Made by a program: the position numbers and the translations under genes. Below the pieces are notes generated by a model that did no database searches, was not told where the DNA came from, and saw only the letters and a list, made by a program, of their open reading frames with translations. 8,615 nt of DNA from Pseudobdellovibrionaceae bacterium (GTDB lineage Bacteria > Bdellovibrionota > Bdellovibrionia > Bdellovibrionales > JAMPXM01), in contig CAJYOV010000599.1 in NCBI GenBank assembly GCA_913776405.1, positions 1 to 8,615 on the forward strand. Reading direction: 5' to 3'. Within the stretch, counting starts at the first letter, position 1; each line of letters opens with the position of its first letter. This document shows positions 1 through 6,633 of this stretch, one piece after another.

Positions 1-851
1 AGGTTAAACTTCTTGAGATCAACACTCGAAAACTCGTGAACTCGCTTTTTGCGGGCCAGTATCACTCGGCCTTCAAAGGGCAGGGGATGACGTTTGCCGA
101 GTTTCGCGAATACGTGGTCGGTGATGACGTGCGCACGATTTCGTGGCCGGTCACCGCTCGCACGGGAAAGACGTTCATCAAGAAGTTCGACGAAGAGCGC
201 GAACTCACGTTGATGCTCGTCGTAGATGCCTCAGGCTCGCTCAGTTTCGGTTCGGGTGACTACCTCAAAGGCGAAGTGGTAACCCACCTGGCTGCGGTTC
301 TTGGCTTCGCGGCCGCAAAGAACAACGATCATGTCGGTCTCCTTCTTTTCACGGATCAAGTCGAGCACTACGTGCCACCGAAAAAAGGTCGCGGCCACAT
401 TCAACGCATTCTTCGCGACCTCTACTATTTCAAACCAAAAAGTTCGGGCACGAAAATTTCTGAAGCGACGGATTACCTTCAAGGCATCATGAAAAAGCGG
501 GCAACCGTTTTTGTGTTCAGCGACTTTCAGGATCAGAACTTCGCTCAAAGTCTTCGGACGATGGCGAAGAAACATGACGTGATCGCGGTCGTCGTTCAAG
601 ACCCTGCCGAGATGGAAATCCCACCTGTCGGGCTCGTTGATCTCCAAGATTCTGAATCGGGTTCGGTGATTACCGTCGATAGCTCGTCGCCCGAGTTTCG
701 AAAAGCGTATAAACGTCATCTGGAAACGCTACGCGATGCGCGTGAGCGCGAACTCCGCACGGGCAACGTCGACCGTGTTGAAGTGGTTTCAGGTTCTGAT
801 TTCATTGAGCCTCTCATTGCGTACTTCCGCAAAAAGAAGGCGCGGAGATAA
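1..851 (+). CDS. DUF58 / vWA-domain protein, MoxR-associated (5' end cut by window)
   Basis: Cytoplasmic DUF58-family protein, the usual partner of a MoxR AAA+ ATPase in bat-type operons. The frame is open from the window edge (first full codon at 3). The residues before the GTG at 36 (KLLEINTRKLV) match the usual family run-in to 'LFAGQYHSAFKGQGM', so that GTG is internal and the gene begins upstream. Counting from the GTG, the DUF58 signature GDDVRTISWPVTART spans residues 29-43. A vWA fold follows with a complete MIDAS: DASGS at 64-68, Thr139 (SSGTKIS) and Asp163 (FSDF). No membrane segment is visible in this part, and the basic end (FRKKKARR) is typical of the family. It is the first visible gene of the operon; moxR is expected to the left. 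The family assignment is firm. The biochemical role, probably binding a metal-dependent ligand and working with MoxR, is inferred. Confidence 0.93.
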   Translation, partial: VKLLEINTRKLVNSLFAGQYHSAFKGQGMTFAEFREYVVGDDVRTISWPVTARTGKTFIKKFDEERELTLMLVVDASGSLSFGSGDYLKGEVVTHLAAVLGFAAAKNNDHVGLLLFTDQVEHYVPPKKGRGHIQRILRDLYYFKPKSSGTKISEATDYLQGIMKKRATVFVFSDFQDQNFAQSLRTMAKKHDVIAVVVQDPAEMEIPPVGLVDLQDSESGSVITVDSSSPEFRKAYKRHLETLRDARERELRTGNVDRVEVVSGSDFIEPLIAYFRKKKARR

Positions 852-1025
852 TCGAGGGCTGGCCCAAACCCTCAACCGACGCCTCAAGCTTCCGCAAATG
901 CGCCTAAACCTCAAGCGACTGCACCGACACCGGTTCCAGATGCGCAGTGGAAATGTGAACTGAAAGGTCTCGACGCAGGTGGAGCTCAAACGGAGCTCCC
1001 AGAGAAGATCACAATCGGCGATAAG
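852..1025 (+). other. Same-frame coding stretch without a start codon (likely N-terminal part of gene 2)
   Basis: Immediately after the DUF58 stop (TAA 849-851), the same frame stays open into the next gene. It first reads as a Pro/Ala/Gln-rich segment (AGPNPQPTPQASANAPKPQ, about 858-914). A domain-like stretch follows (DAQWKCELKGLDAGG) and runs smoothly into the annotated protein. A linker of this composition is typical just after a signal peptide. There is no ATG, GTG or TTG in this frame between 852 and 1025; the only near-start is CTG at 960, with no ribosome-binding site. The coding character is a composition judgement. The real 5' end may have been lost by deletion or indel, may lie in another frame, or may depend on an unusual start. 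Confidence 0.6.
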
Positions 1026-1823
1026 TTGCTGATGTCTTGTGAGGGGACGCCTGCAAAGCTGAGTGCGACTTCGGCTTTACGGATCGAGATGCGAGCGGAT
1101 CAGCCGCCGCAATTTTATATTCAAGAAATTCGCGAGCTCAAAGAAACGGGCGCGACACTCGTAGTATCGCCTTGGCTTGCCGGCAACGTGAAGCTTCAAA
1201 ACCCGGTTCTCACGGATAAAAAAGTGCGAGTGGGTTTGGGCGAGATTGAACTTCAAATGACATCCGTCATGGACCCCGCCAAAAACCCTGAAGGTAAGCC
1301 GTATCCGCCGGAGCATCCGTTGACTCTCGCTTGGCCACTCTGGTTCTGGGTTTTGATCGCTGCGCTGGCGGTCGGCGTAGCGTATGTCGTGGGTTTAGCT
1401 GTGCGGCAATCCCTTCGTCGCAAACGCTTACTCACACTTCTTGAGAAAAATGCGATCGCGCTTTCGCCACTCAACCACCTGAACAAAGAATTGAGAAAAC
1501 TTCAGCGTCAAATTCCGGTTGGGGACCAGAAGTGGGATCAAATGGGCTCAAGATCCTTCTTCAAGACTCTTGAAACCGAATTTCGGTGGTTTCTCGCGCG
1601 CGAACTCGTGATTCCTGCCATCGAGGGCTCGACCCGCACGATTCAGCGCACGCTCAAGAAAAACGATCCGGATCTCTTTAAAGCGGTGTCGCGAGATTTG
1701 CGCATCGTTCTTACGGAGACACGAAAGGCGCAAACCTCGAACGCTGGCAGCGACGACGCCGTTCAGCTCATGGAACTTGTGCGAACGCTGGCAAGTCGCA
1801 TCGTCAAAGAAAGGACCGCTTAA
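1026..1823 (+). CDS. Single-pass membrane protein of bat operon (DUF4381-like position), start uncertain
   Basis: Membrane protein between DUF58 and batA, the slot often held by a small DUF4381-like protein. Counting from TTG 1026, residues 1-100 are a beta-rich domain. One transmembrane helix follows at about 103-126 (PLWFWVLIAALAVGVAYVVG), then a basic RRKR at 131-134 and a helical C-terminal domain of about 130 residues. The positive-inside rule puts the C-terminus in the cytoplasm and the N-terminal domain in the periplasm, so an export signal is expected but not seen. TTG 1026 and ATG 1032 are formal starts only. Neither has a good Shine-Dalgarno, and coding sequence appears to extend upstream to about 852. 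The stop overlaps the batA start (TAATG). The same layout (beta domain, helix, helical cytoplasmic tail) recurs in BatD. DUF4381 membership is a guess from context; no catalytic motif is visible. Confidence 0.75.
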   Translation: MLMSCEGTPAKLSATSALRIEMRADQPPQFYIQEIRELKETGATLVVSPWLAGNVKLQNPVLTDKKVRVGLGEIELQMTSVMDPAKNPEGKPYPPEHPLTLAWPLWFWVLIAALAVGVAYVVGLAVRQSLRRKRLLTLLEKNAIALSPLNHLNKELRKLQRQIPVGDQKWDQMGSRSFFKTLETEFRWFLARELVIPAIEGSTRTIQRTLKKNDPDLFKAVSRDLRIVLTETRKAQTSNAGSDDAVQLMELVRTLASRIVKERTA

Positions 1824-2830
1824 TGATTTGGGCGAGTCCTCTAGCATTCTTGCTCTTTATTCCACTCGTCGGCGTCGCCGCGTGGATGATTTATCGCTCG
1901 AAAAAATCGCGACCGACTTTGCAGTTTAGTTCGGTCGAATTTGCAAAGACTCTTCCGAAGACCTTGCGCGTTCGCCTTCGCTGGTTGCCGCTGGCTTTTC
2001 TGTTTGCTTCGCTTTCATGCGCGATCATTGCGCTCGCGCGACCGCAGCAGGCGGATACGAAAGTTCGCCGAAATGTCGAAGGCATCGATATCATGCTGAC
2101 GCTCGACATTTCGGATTCGATGTTGATCGAAGACATGGCGCCTTACGAGAATCGGATCGAAGCCGCGAAAAAAATTCTTACGGAGTTTGTGAATAGCCGA
2201 GAGAACGACCGAATTGGCCTTGTTGTCTTCATGGGTGAAGCCTTCACGCGTGTACCGTTAACGCTCGATCACCAGCTCCTCATCAAGAGCATCAGTCAGT
2301 TGAAGCCCTCTCGAAATATCAAAATGGGGACCGCCATCGGTTCAGCTCTCGCCACCGCCGCTGGTCGCATGCGTGATTCGACTGCGAAAACGCGTGTTGT
2401 CGTCTTCGCGACGGACGGCGAATCCAATTCAGGTCTGATCGATCCAGACACGGCGCTCGGAATTGCAAAAGGCTACGGGCTCAAGATTTATTCAATCGGC
2501 ATCGGTCAAGACGGCGACGCACAACTTCCGATCGAATCGATCGATGCATTCGGCCGCAAGGTAAAGCGTTACCAACCGATCCATAGCTCCGTGAATGACG
2601 ATCTTCTTGGGCGCATGGCTTCTGAGACAGGCGGCAAATATCAACGTGCAACGGACGGCAACGCCCTTCGCCGCGTTTTCCGCGACATCGATGCGCTTGA
2701 GAAAACGAAAATCGATGTGAGCCAATACACAAAATACTCGGAACTCTTTATGCCGTGGGTGACTGCGGCCGTTTGGCTTGCGGTCATCGCGCTGTTCCTA
2801 GGGCAAACCCTCTTTAGGAGAGTGCCTTGA
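1823..2830 (+). CDS. batA: BatA, membrane-anchored vWA protein
   Basis: 335-residue BatA-type protein. The N-terminal helix (about 3-24) and following basic patch (RSKKSR) match the aerotolerance-regulator N-terminal domain. A second helix lies at about 54-72 and is followed by the family hallmark ALARPQ. The vWA domain (about 88-290) has a complete MIDAS: DISDS (Asp95, Ser97, Ser99), Thr170 in GTAIGSAL and Asp198 in ATDGE. A C-terminal helix spans about 310-330. The ATG overlaps the previous stop (TAATG) and is preceded by AAGGA at 1811-1815, spacing 7, so the start is well supported. It is paralogous to the downstream BatB, with which it probably works in the membrane. In Bacteroides the bat genes were linked to aerotolerance; the molecular role is not established. 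The vWA domain lies on one membrane face, and its side cannot be read from the sequence alone. Confidence 0.94.
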   Translation: MIWASPLAFLLFIPLVGVAAWMIYRSKKSRPTLQFSSVEFAKTLPKTLRVRLRWLPLAFLFASLSCAIIALARPQQADTKVRRNVEGIDIMLTLDISDSMLIEDMAPYENRIEAAKKILTEFVNSRENDRIGLVVFMGEAFTRVPLTLDHQLLIKSISQLKPSRNIKMGTAIGSALATAAGRMRDSTAKTRVVVFATDGESNSGLIDPDTALGIAKGYGLKIYSIGIGQDGDAQLPIESIDAFGRKVKRYQPIHSSVNDDLLGRMASETGGKYQRATDGNALRRVFRDIDALEKTKIDVSQYTKYSELFMPWVTAAVWLAVIALFLGQTLFRRVP

Positions 2831-3891
2831 TGAGATTCGCAGCTCCGGAAGCGTTCCAAATTCTTTGGGTCATCCCGATTATCTGGCTGGCCTCAATGGC
2901 GTTCGAGCGTCGCGCTCGTAAACTTGTGCAGAAAGCTCTTGGCGAGAAGCTCACGCCGTTTCTCACGTCGTCGGTTTCGAAACGTCGACGTCGGTTCAAG
3001 CTCGCCTTAAAGCTTCTTGCCTTCGCGTTCTTCGTAACGGCACTCGCGAGACCACAACTCGGCAAAAGCCTGCAGGAAGTGAAAGTGCAGGGTGTGGAGC
3101 TGGTCGTTGCATTTGACGTCTCAAACTCCATGCTCGCGGAAGACGTGAAGCCCTCGCGTCTACAGCATGCGAAGTCTGAAGTGACTCGGCTCTTAGATGC
3201 GTTGTCGGGCGATCAAGTGGGCCTTGTGGCATTTGCGGGTTCTGCGGTGGTCTTAAGCCCGCTGACGTCTGACAAAGGGTCTCTTAAGATGTTTGTCGAG
3301 GGCCTGGGGCCAGAGTCCGTCGAGACTCAAGGTACGAACATTACGAAGGCGCTAGAAGAGGCGCGCGGTGTGTTCGATCGCGGCGGTCAAGAGACTGACG
3401 AAACGACACGGGTTACGAGAGTGATCCTTGTCGTGAGTGATGGCGAAGATCAGGAAAAAGGCGCGCTCGAACAGGCGAAGAAGTTTGCAGCAGACGGTAC
3501 GCGCGTCTTTACACTCGCGTTCGGAACAGAGCGCGGCGCGCCGATTCCCGCACGCGATGACCGCGGTTTCTTAAGATCCTACAAGCGGGATCGATCCGGC
3601 AAAGAAGTGATCTCGACTGTGAAAGGCGATTTCCTTCGCGAACTTGCTGAAGCGGGGAACGGCAGTTTCCATCACGCAACGTTCGGCGGCCAAGAAGCCA
3701 AGGCGATCAAGGCTGACCTCGATAAACTTCAGAAGGCAGAATTCGCATCGTCGCTTGCGACAAGCTACGATGAGCGCTTTCAAATTCCACTTGCGATCGG
3801 CTTCTTAATTCTTTTGTTCGAGATGTTGATTAGCGAGCGAAAAGCGGCCGGACGAATTTGGAAAGGTCGCTTCGAGGTGTCAGAGACATGA
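2830..3891 (+). CDS. batB: BatB, membrane-anchored vWA protein
   Basis: 353-residue paralogue of BatA. It begins with the APEAFQILWVIPIIW hydrophobic segment (about 4-22), then a basic stretch, a second helix (about 58-73) and the family motif ALARPQLG. The vWA domain carries a full MIDAS: DVSNS (Asp96, Ser98, Ser100), Thr169 in GTNITKAL and Asp204 in VSDGED. A C-terminal helix lies at about 318-335, followed by a short basic tail. The start is taken as ATG 2830, overlapping the batA stop (TGATG), with AGGAG at 2816-2820. TTG 2827 is one codon upstream with a shorter spacing and would add one residue. The stop overlaps the batC ATG by four bases. BatA and BatB together give the operon two membrane-bound metal-dependent binding modules besides the soluble DUF58 one. 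Family assignment is firm; ligand and function are unknown. Confidence 0.94.
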   Translation: MRFAAPEAFQILWVIPIIWLASMAFERRARKLVQKALGEKLTPFLTSSVSKRRRRFKLALKLLAFAFFVTALARPQLGKSLQEVKVQGVELVVAFDVSNSMLAEDVKPSRLQHAKSEVTRLLDALSGDQVGLVAFAGSAVVLSPLTSDKGSLKMFVEGLGPESVETQGTNITKALEEARGVFDRGGQETDETTRVTRVILVVSDGEDQEKGALEQAKKFAADGTRVFTLAFGTERGAPIPARDDRGFLRSYKRDRSGKEVISTVKGDFLRELAEAGNGSFHHATFGGQEAKAIKADLDKLQKAEFASSLATSYDERFQIPLAIGFLILLFEMLISERKAAGRIWKGRFEVSET

Positions 3892-3900
3892 AACACCTCG
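3873..3900 (+). promoter_or_regulatory. Hairpin enclosing the batC ribosome-binding site and start codon
   Basis: CGAGGTGT (3873-3880) and ACACCTCG (3893-3900) are perfect 8-base complements separated by a 12-nt loop. GAGG, the best Shine-Dalgarno for batC (10 nt before the ATG), lies in the 5' arm. The batC ATG (3888) and the overlapping batB TGA (3889-3891) lie in the loop. If formed in mRNA, the stem would hide the ribosome-binding site until a ribosome finishing batB opened it, a standard arrangement for translational coupling. The pairing is seen directly; the regulatory role is inferred. Confidence 0.5.
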
Positions 3901-4601
3901 CGCAAACCTTATCTATCGGTATCGCAGGCTGTTTGATCTTGTGCGGCTTTTCGGAAGCTGCTTGTGCGGGCGAGCTGCGCGGGATTATCAAAAACAATCA
4001 GGGTGTCAGCCGCTACGATAAAGGCAAGCCTCTTGATTCATTCGACTTCTTTACGGATGCACTTGGTGAATTGCCATACGCGCCGGAAGTGCAATACAAC
4101 ATCGGTAACGCGTTTCTCCAAATGAAGGAAGTTGATCGAGCTCTGAAGCAGTACGAGACGGCGACACGGCTAGCGAAGACAAATTCCAAGCGCGATAAGG
4201 AAGTTCGCTTCCGCGCGTTCTTTAATAAAGGGGCCGTGCTCGCGTCTCAGAATAAAGTCGAAGAGGCACTGACCGCTTACCAGTTAGCGCTGAATGAAAA
4301 GCCGAACTCCGAAGAGACGAAGACTAACATGGAGCTTCTTCTCAATGGCGGCGAAGGCGGCGGCAAGGGCGATAAAGAAGACAAAGAGAAAAAAGACGAC
4401 GGCCAGGGCGAACAACAGAATCAGAATCAAAAGTTCGAGAATCAGCAAAAGAAACCACAGCCGCAGCCGTACAAGGGCAAGGATCTCTCGAAACAAGATG
4501 TCGATCGAATCCTGGACGAATTGAAACAACAAGAAGAACAGATTCGCGCGAAACAACAGCGCGAGGGAGCCAAGGATGCGCCTCCTGACAAAGACTGGTA
4601 A
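3888..4601 (+). CDS. batC: BatC, exported TPR protein
   Basis: 237-residue TPR protein, probably periplasmic. The start is ATG 3888, overlapping the batB stop (ATGA). An in-frame TTG at 3858 is rejected because it would put ten charged residues before the signal peptide. Residues 1-27 form a Sec signal peptide with a likely cut after Ala-Cys-Ala27. Three TPR-like helix pairs span roughly 34-63, 66-99 and 107-139. A low-complexity Gly/Lys/Glu/Gln linker (about 153-198) is followed by the conserved BatC tail: LSKQDVDRILDELKQQEEQ (200-218), ending in KDW. TPRs usually mediate protein-protein contact, so BatC may link BatA/BatB and BatD. Its GAGG ribosome-binding site (3874-3877) lies in a hairpin stem, suggesting dependence on batB translation. 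An IAGC at 12-15 resembles a lipobox but sits inside the hydrophobic core, so it was not used. Confidence 0.9.
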   Translation: MKHLAQTLSIGIAGCLILCGFSEAACAGELRGIIKNNQGVSRYDKGKPLDSFDFFTDALGELPYAPEVQYNIGNAFLQMKEVDRALKQYETATRLAKTNSKRDKEVRFRAFFNKGAVLASQNKVEEALTAYQLALNEKPNSEETKTNMELLLNGGEGGGKGDKEDKEKKDDGQGEQQNQNQKFENQQKKPQPQPYKGKDLSKQDVDRILDELKQQEEQIRAKQQREGAKDAPPDKDW

Positions 4602-6633
4602 TGCGATCAAAGCGAGTTTGACGCCCGCGAATGTGAGTTTGAGCCATTTCGCTCTTATCGCATTTTTATTTGCGTGCCTGTTCGGCGCCCCTTCGGTGGC
4701 CTTCAGTCAGGTCACAGTTTCCGCGACCGTCGATCGGAATTCGTTAAATCCCGAAGATACATTCACCTATACAGTTAGTGTATCGTCTGGTGACGACGTC
4801 TCGACTTCACAGCCCACACTTCCGCCCATCAACGACTTCGAGATTCTGAACGAGTGGCAGTCGCAGCAGTCGAAGTCGACGTTTCAGACAACGCCGGCAG
4901 GCCCGAAATTTCAAACGGTGCGGTCTACAAACTACAACTTCATGCTTCAACCAAAGCGTGAAGGCACCCTTACAATCGCGGCGTCCGAAGTGATCGTCGA
5001 CGGAAAAACCTATCTGACGAAGCCGATTCAGGTGAAGGTCGGTCGTGGTCTTGGTGTGCAAGCTCGACCGCGAACGATTCAGCCGCCGAATCCAAGTGCG
5101 GGCATTCAAATGCCGCAAGGCTTTGAAGATGAAGACGATGCGGATGACCTCTTTACTCAGCTCCTGCGTCGCGGAGTAGGTCAAGGCTTTGATGAGGATG
5201 CCACCCAAAACGGTGGTGGCGGTTCGAGAACGCTTCCGATCAATCCGAATGACGCGTTTTTCGTCCAAGTCGAGACCGACAAAAATGAAGCTTACGTCGG
5301 CGAGCAGATCACCGTTTCATTCTATCTCTACACGCGCGGTCAAATCCGTGACCTCGACACTTTAAAATATCCGGCGCTGCGAGGGTTCTGGAAAGAGGAC
5401 ATCGAGATCGCAACTCATTTGAATTTCGTGTCCGAAACCGTAAACGGTTTGCCGTATAAAAAAGCGCTTCTCGCGTCGTTTGCATTGTTCCCGATTAAAG
5501 AAGGCCCTGCCACGATCGACTCTTACACCGCAAAGTGTACGGTGCTCCCCGCGTTCGACAACTTCACCGGCATGGGCATCGGAAAAGCCTACACCTACAC
5601 GAAGTCATCGACACCCGTGAAGGTGAATGTAAAACCTTTGCCTGCCGAAGGTCGACCGGCCGATTTCTCAGGCGCTGTCGGCGACTTTCAAGTCAGTGCG
5701 AGAGTCGAGGATCGCGACGTCGTTTCCAATCAGCCTTTCACTTACAAGATTCGATTTGAAGGCCGTGGGAATGCGAAGCTCATCGAGATTCCACCGTTTC
5801 AACCGCCGGAAGGCATGGAAATCTACGACACGCAGAAAGACTCGAAGTTTTTCAGAACAGGGACAAGCTTCAAAGACTTCAGCATTATGCTGATTCCGCG
5901 TCGCGAAGGTGAATTTACGATTCCCGGTATATCGACGAGTATCTTCGATCCCAAAGAAAAAAAGTACATTACGAAAACGACGGAACCCGTTCGCGTTCTC
6001 GTTGGTGTGGGCCAAGGGCCACAGGCAGGCGGTACTGAGATGAAAGCGGGCGGTAGTGGGGGCGGCGCGCAAGCGAAACCGGTCGATCGCCCTCCGCAAC
6101 TTCTCACAACGTATCAGAAACCATTTGGTCTGACTCGTGCGCAGTATCTGATTTCGATGCCGCTTCTCTTGATGGGCCTTCTTGCGGGCCTCATGTTTAA
6201 AGCGCGTCGCGAGCTCGGATGGGGCCAGAAGAAAAAAGATCTTCAGCGTCGTCTTCGAGCACGTTTGCGCCGAGTCGACGCGAAAGTTGCAAAAGGCGAT
6301 TGGCGCGGCGTCGGAGTTGAAGTTACGAACGCTCTTTACTTTGTCCTCGGAGAGATTTCAGGCGAAGGCGGAGCGAACATGGAACTCGAAAAGTTGCTGG
6401 CTAAAGCGCCGCCATCGGTGCGACGCGAACTTGCTGGCCCAATCTCGAAACAAATGGATGTGTTTCAGATTCTAAGTTTCGCGCCAGAGAATGTCGTGGG
6501 TGATCTAAAATCGCCAGCGAAGTTAAAGGCGTCGGTTTCAGAAATGACGCGATTGATGGAACGAGCGATCAACCTCGGCCTAGCATCGGGCGGGCTTGAA
6601 GGGTCTTCCGAACAATCCGTCGAATCCTTATAA
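4576..6633 (+). CDS. batD: BatD, exported beta-domain protein with C-terminal membrane anchor
   Basis: 685-residue BatD-family protein ('oxygen tolerance' family). A hydrophobic export signal spans about 24-43, with a likely cut near AFS44, after an unusually long 23-residue N-region. The mature part starts QVTVSATVDRNSLNPED, typical of the first BatD beta domain. Further Ig-like beta segments follow at about 225-355 and 365-480. An acidic linker (GFEDEDDADDLFTQLL, 182-197) and Gly-rich linkers lie between domains. A single helix (about 523-541) precedes a basic, helical cytoplasmic tail of about 140 residues. ATG 4576 has GGGAG at 4565-4569, spacing 6, and overlaps batC by 26 nt. GTG 4633 would give a more ordinary signal peptide but lacks a good ribosome-binding site. 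Its 3' end overlaps the convergent glycosyltransferase gene. It is probably the periplasm-facing scaffold of the Bat system. Confidence 0.92.
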   Translation: MRLLTKTGNAIKASLTPANVSLSHFALIAFLFACLFGAPSVAFSQVTVSATVDRNSLNPEDTFTYTVSVSSGDDVSTSQPTLPPINDFEILNEWQSQQSKSTFQTTPAGPKFQTVRSTNYNFMLQPKREGTLTIAASEVIVDGKTYLTKPIQVKVGRGLGVQARPRTIQPPNPSAGIQMPQGFEDEDDADDLFTQLLRRGVGQGFDEDATQNGGGGSRTLPINPNDAFFVQVETDKNEAYVGEQITVSFYLYTRGQIRDLDTLKYPALRGFWKEDIEIATHLNFVSETVNGLPYKKALLASFALFPIKEGPATIDSYTAKCTVLPAFDNFTGMGIGKAYTYTKSSTPVKVNVKPLPAEGRPADFSGAVGDFQVSARVEDRDVVSNQPFTYKIRFEGRGNAKLIEIPPFQPPEGMEIYDTQKDSKFFRTGTSFKDFSIMLIPRREGEFTIPGISTSIFDPKEKKYITKTTEPVRVLVGVGQGPQAGGTEMKAGGSGGGAQAKPVDRPPQLLTTYQKPFGLTRAQYLISMPLLLMGLLAGLMFKARRELGWGQKKKDLQRRLRARLRRVDAKVAKGDWRGVGVEVTNALYFVLGEISGEGGANMELEKLLAKAPPSVRRELAGPISKQMDVFQILSFAPENVVGDLKSPAKLKASVSEMTRLMERAINLGLASGGLEGSSEQSVESL

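Noticed and set aside
36..38. GTG 36 as the start of the DUF58 gene
   Set aside because: The frame is open to the window edge, and the residues before GTG fit the family's conserved run-in, so the gene starts upstream.
736..963. Plus-strand open frame of 75 codons spanning the DUF58 end and the start of gene 2
   Set aside because: It overlaps firmly assigned DUF58 coding sequence, is Arg-rich downstream and resembles no known family. Only its 775-831 part is kept, as a possible displaced signal peptide.
2974..2994. Small palindromes such as TTTCGAAA and CGTCGACG in batB
   Set aside because: Short self-complementary words of this kind (TCGA, GATCG) recur throughout the window as codon-bias by-products and show no positional link to a gene boundary.
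3921..3932. IAGC lipobox-like motif in the BatC signal peptide
   Set aside because: The Cys is at residue 15 inside the hydrophobic core, with more hydrophobic residues and an Ala-Cys-Ala cut site following; a standard Sec signal fits better.
4284..4610. Minus-strand open frame rich in Leu, Phe and Val, looking like a small membrane protein
   Set aside because: It is the complement of the Lys/Glu/Gln-rich low-complexity part of batC; such codons read in reverse give hydrophobic residues. batC's frame, start and conserved tail explain the DNA.
5668..6107. Long minus-strand open frames opposite batD
   Set aside because: Arg/Phe/Ser-rich shadows of batD with no recognisable motif or ribosome-binding site; batD is supported over its whole length.
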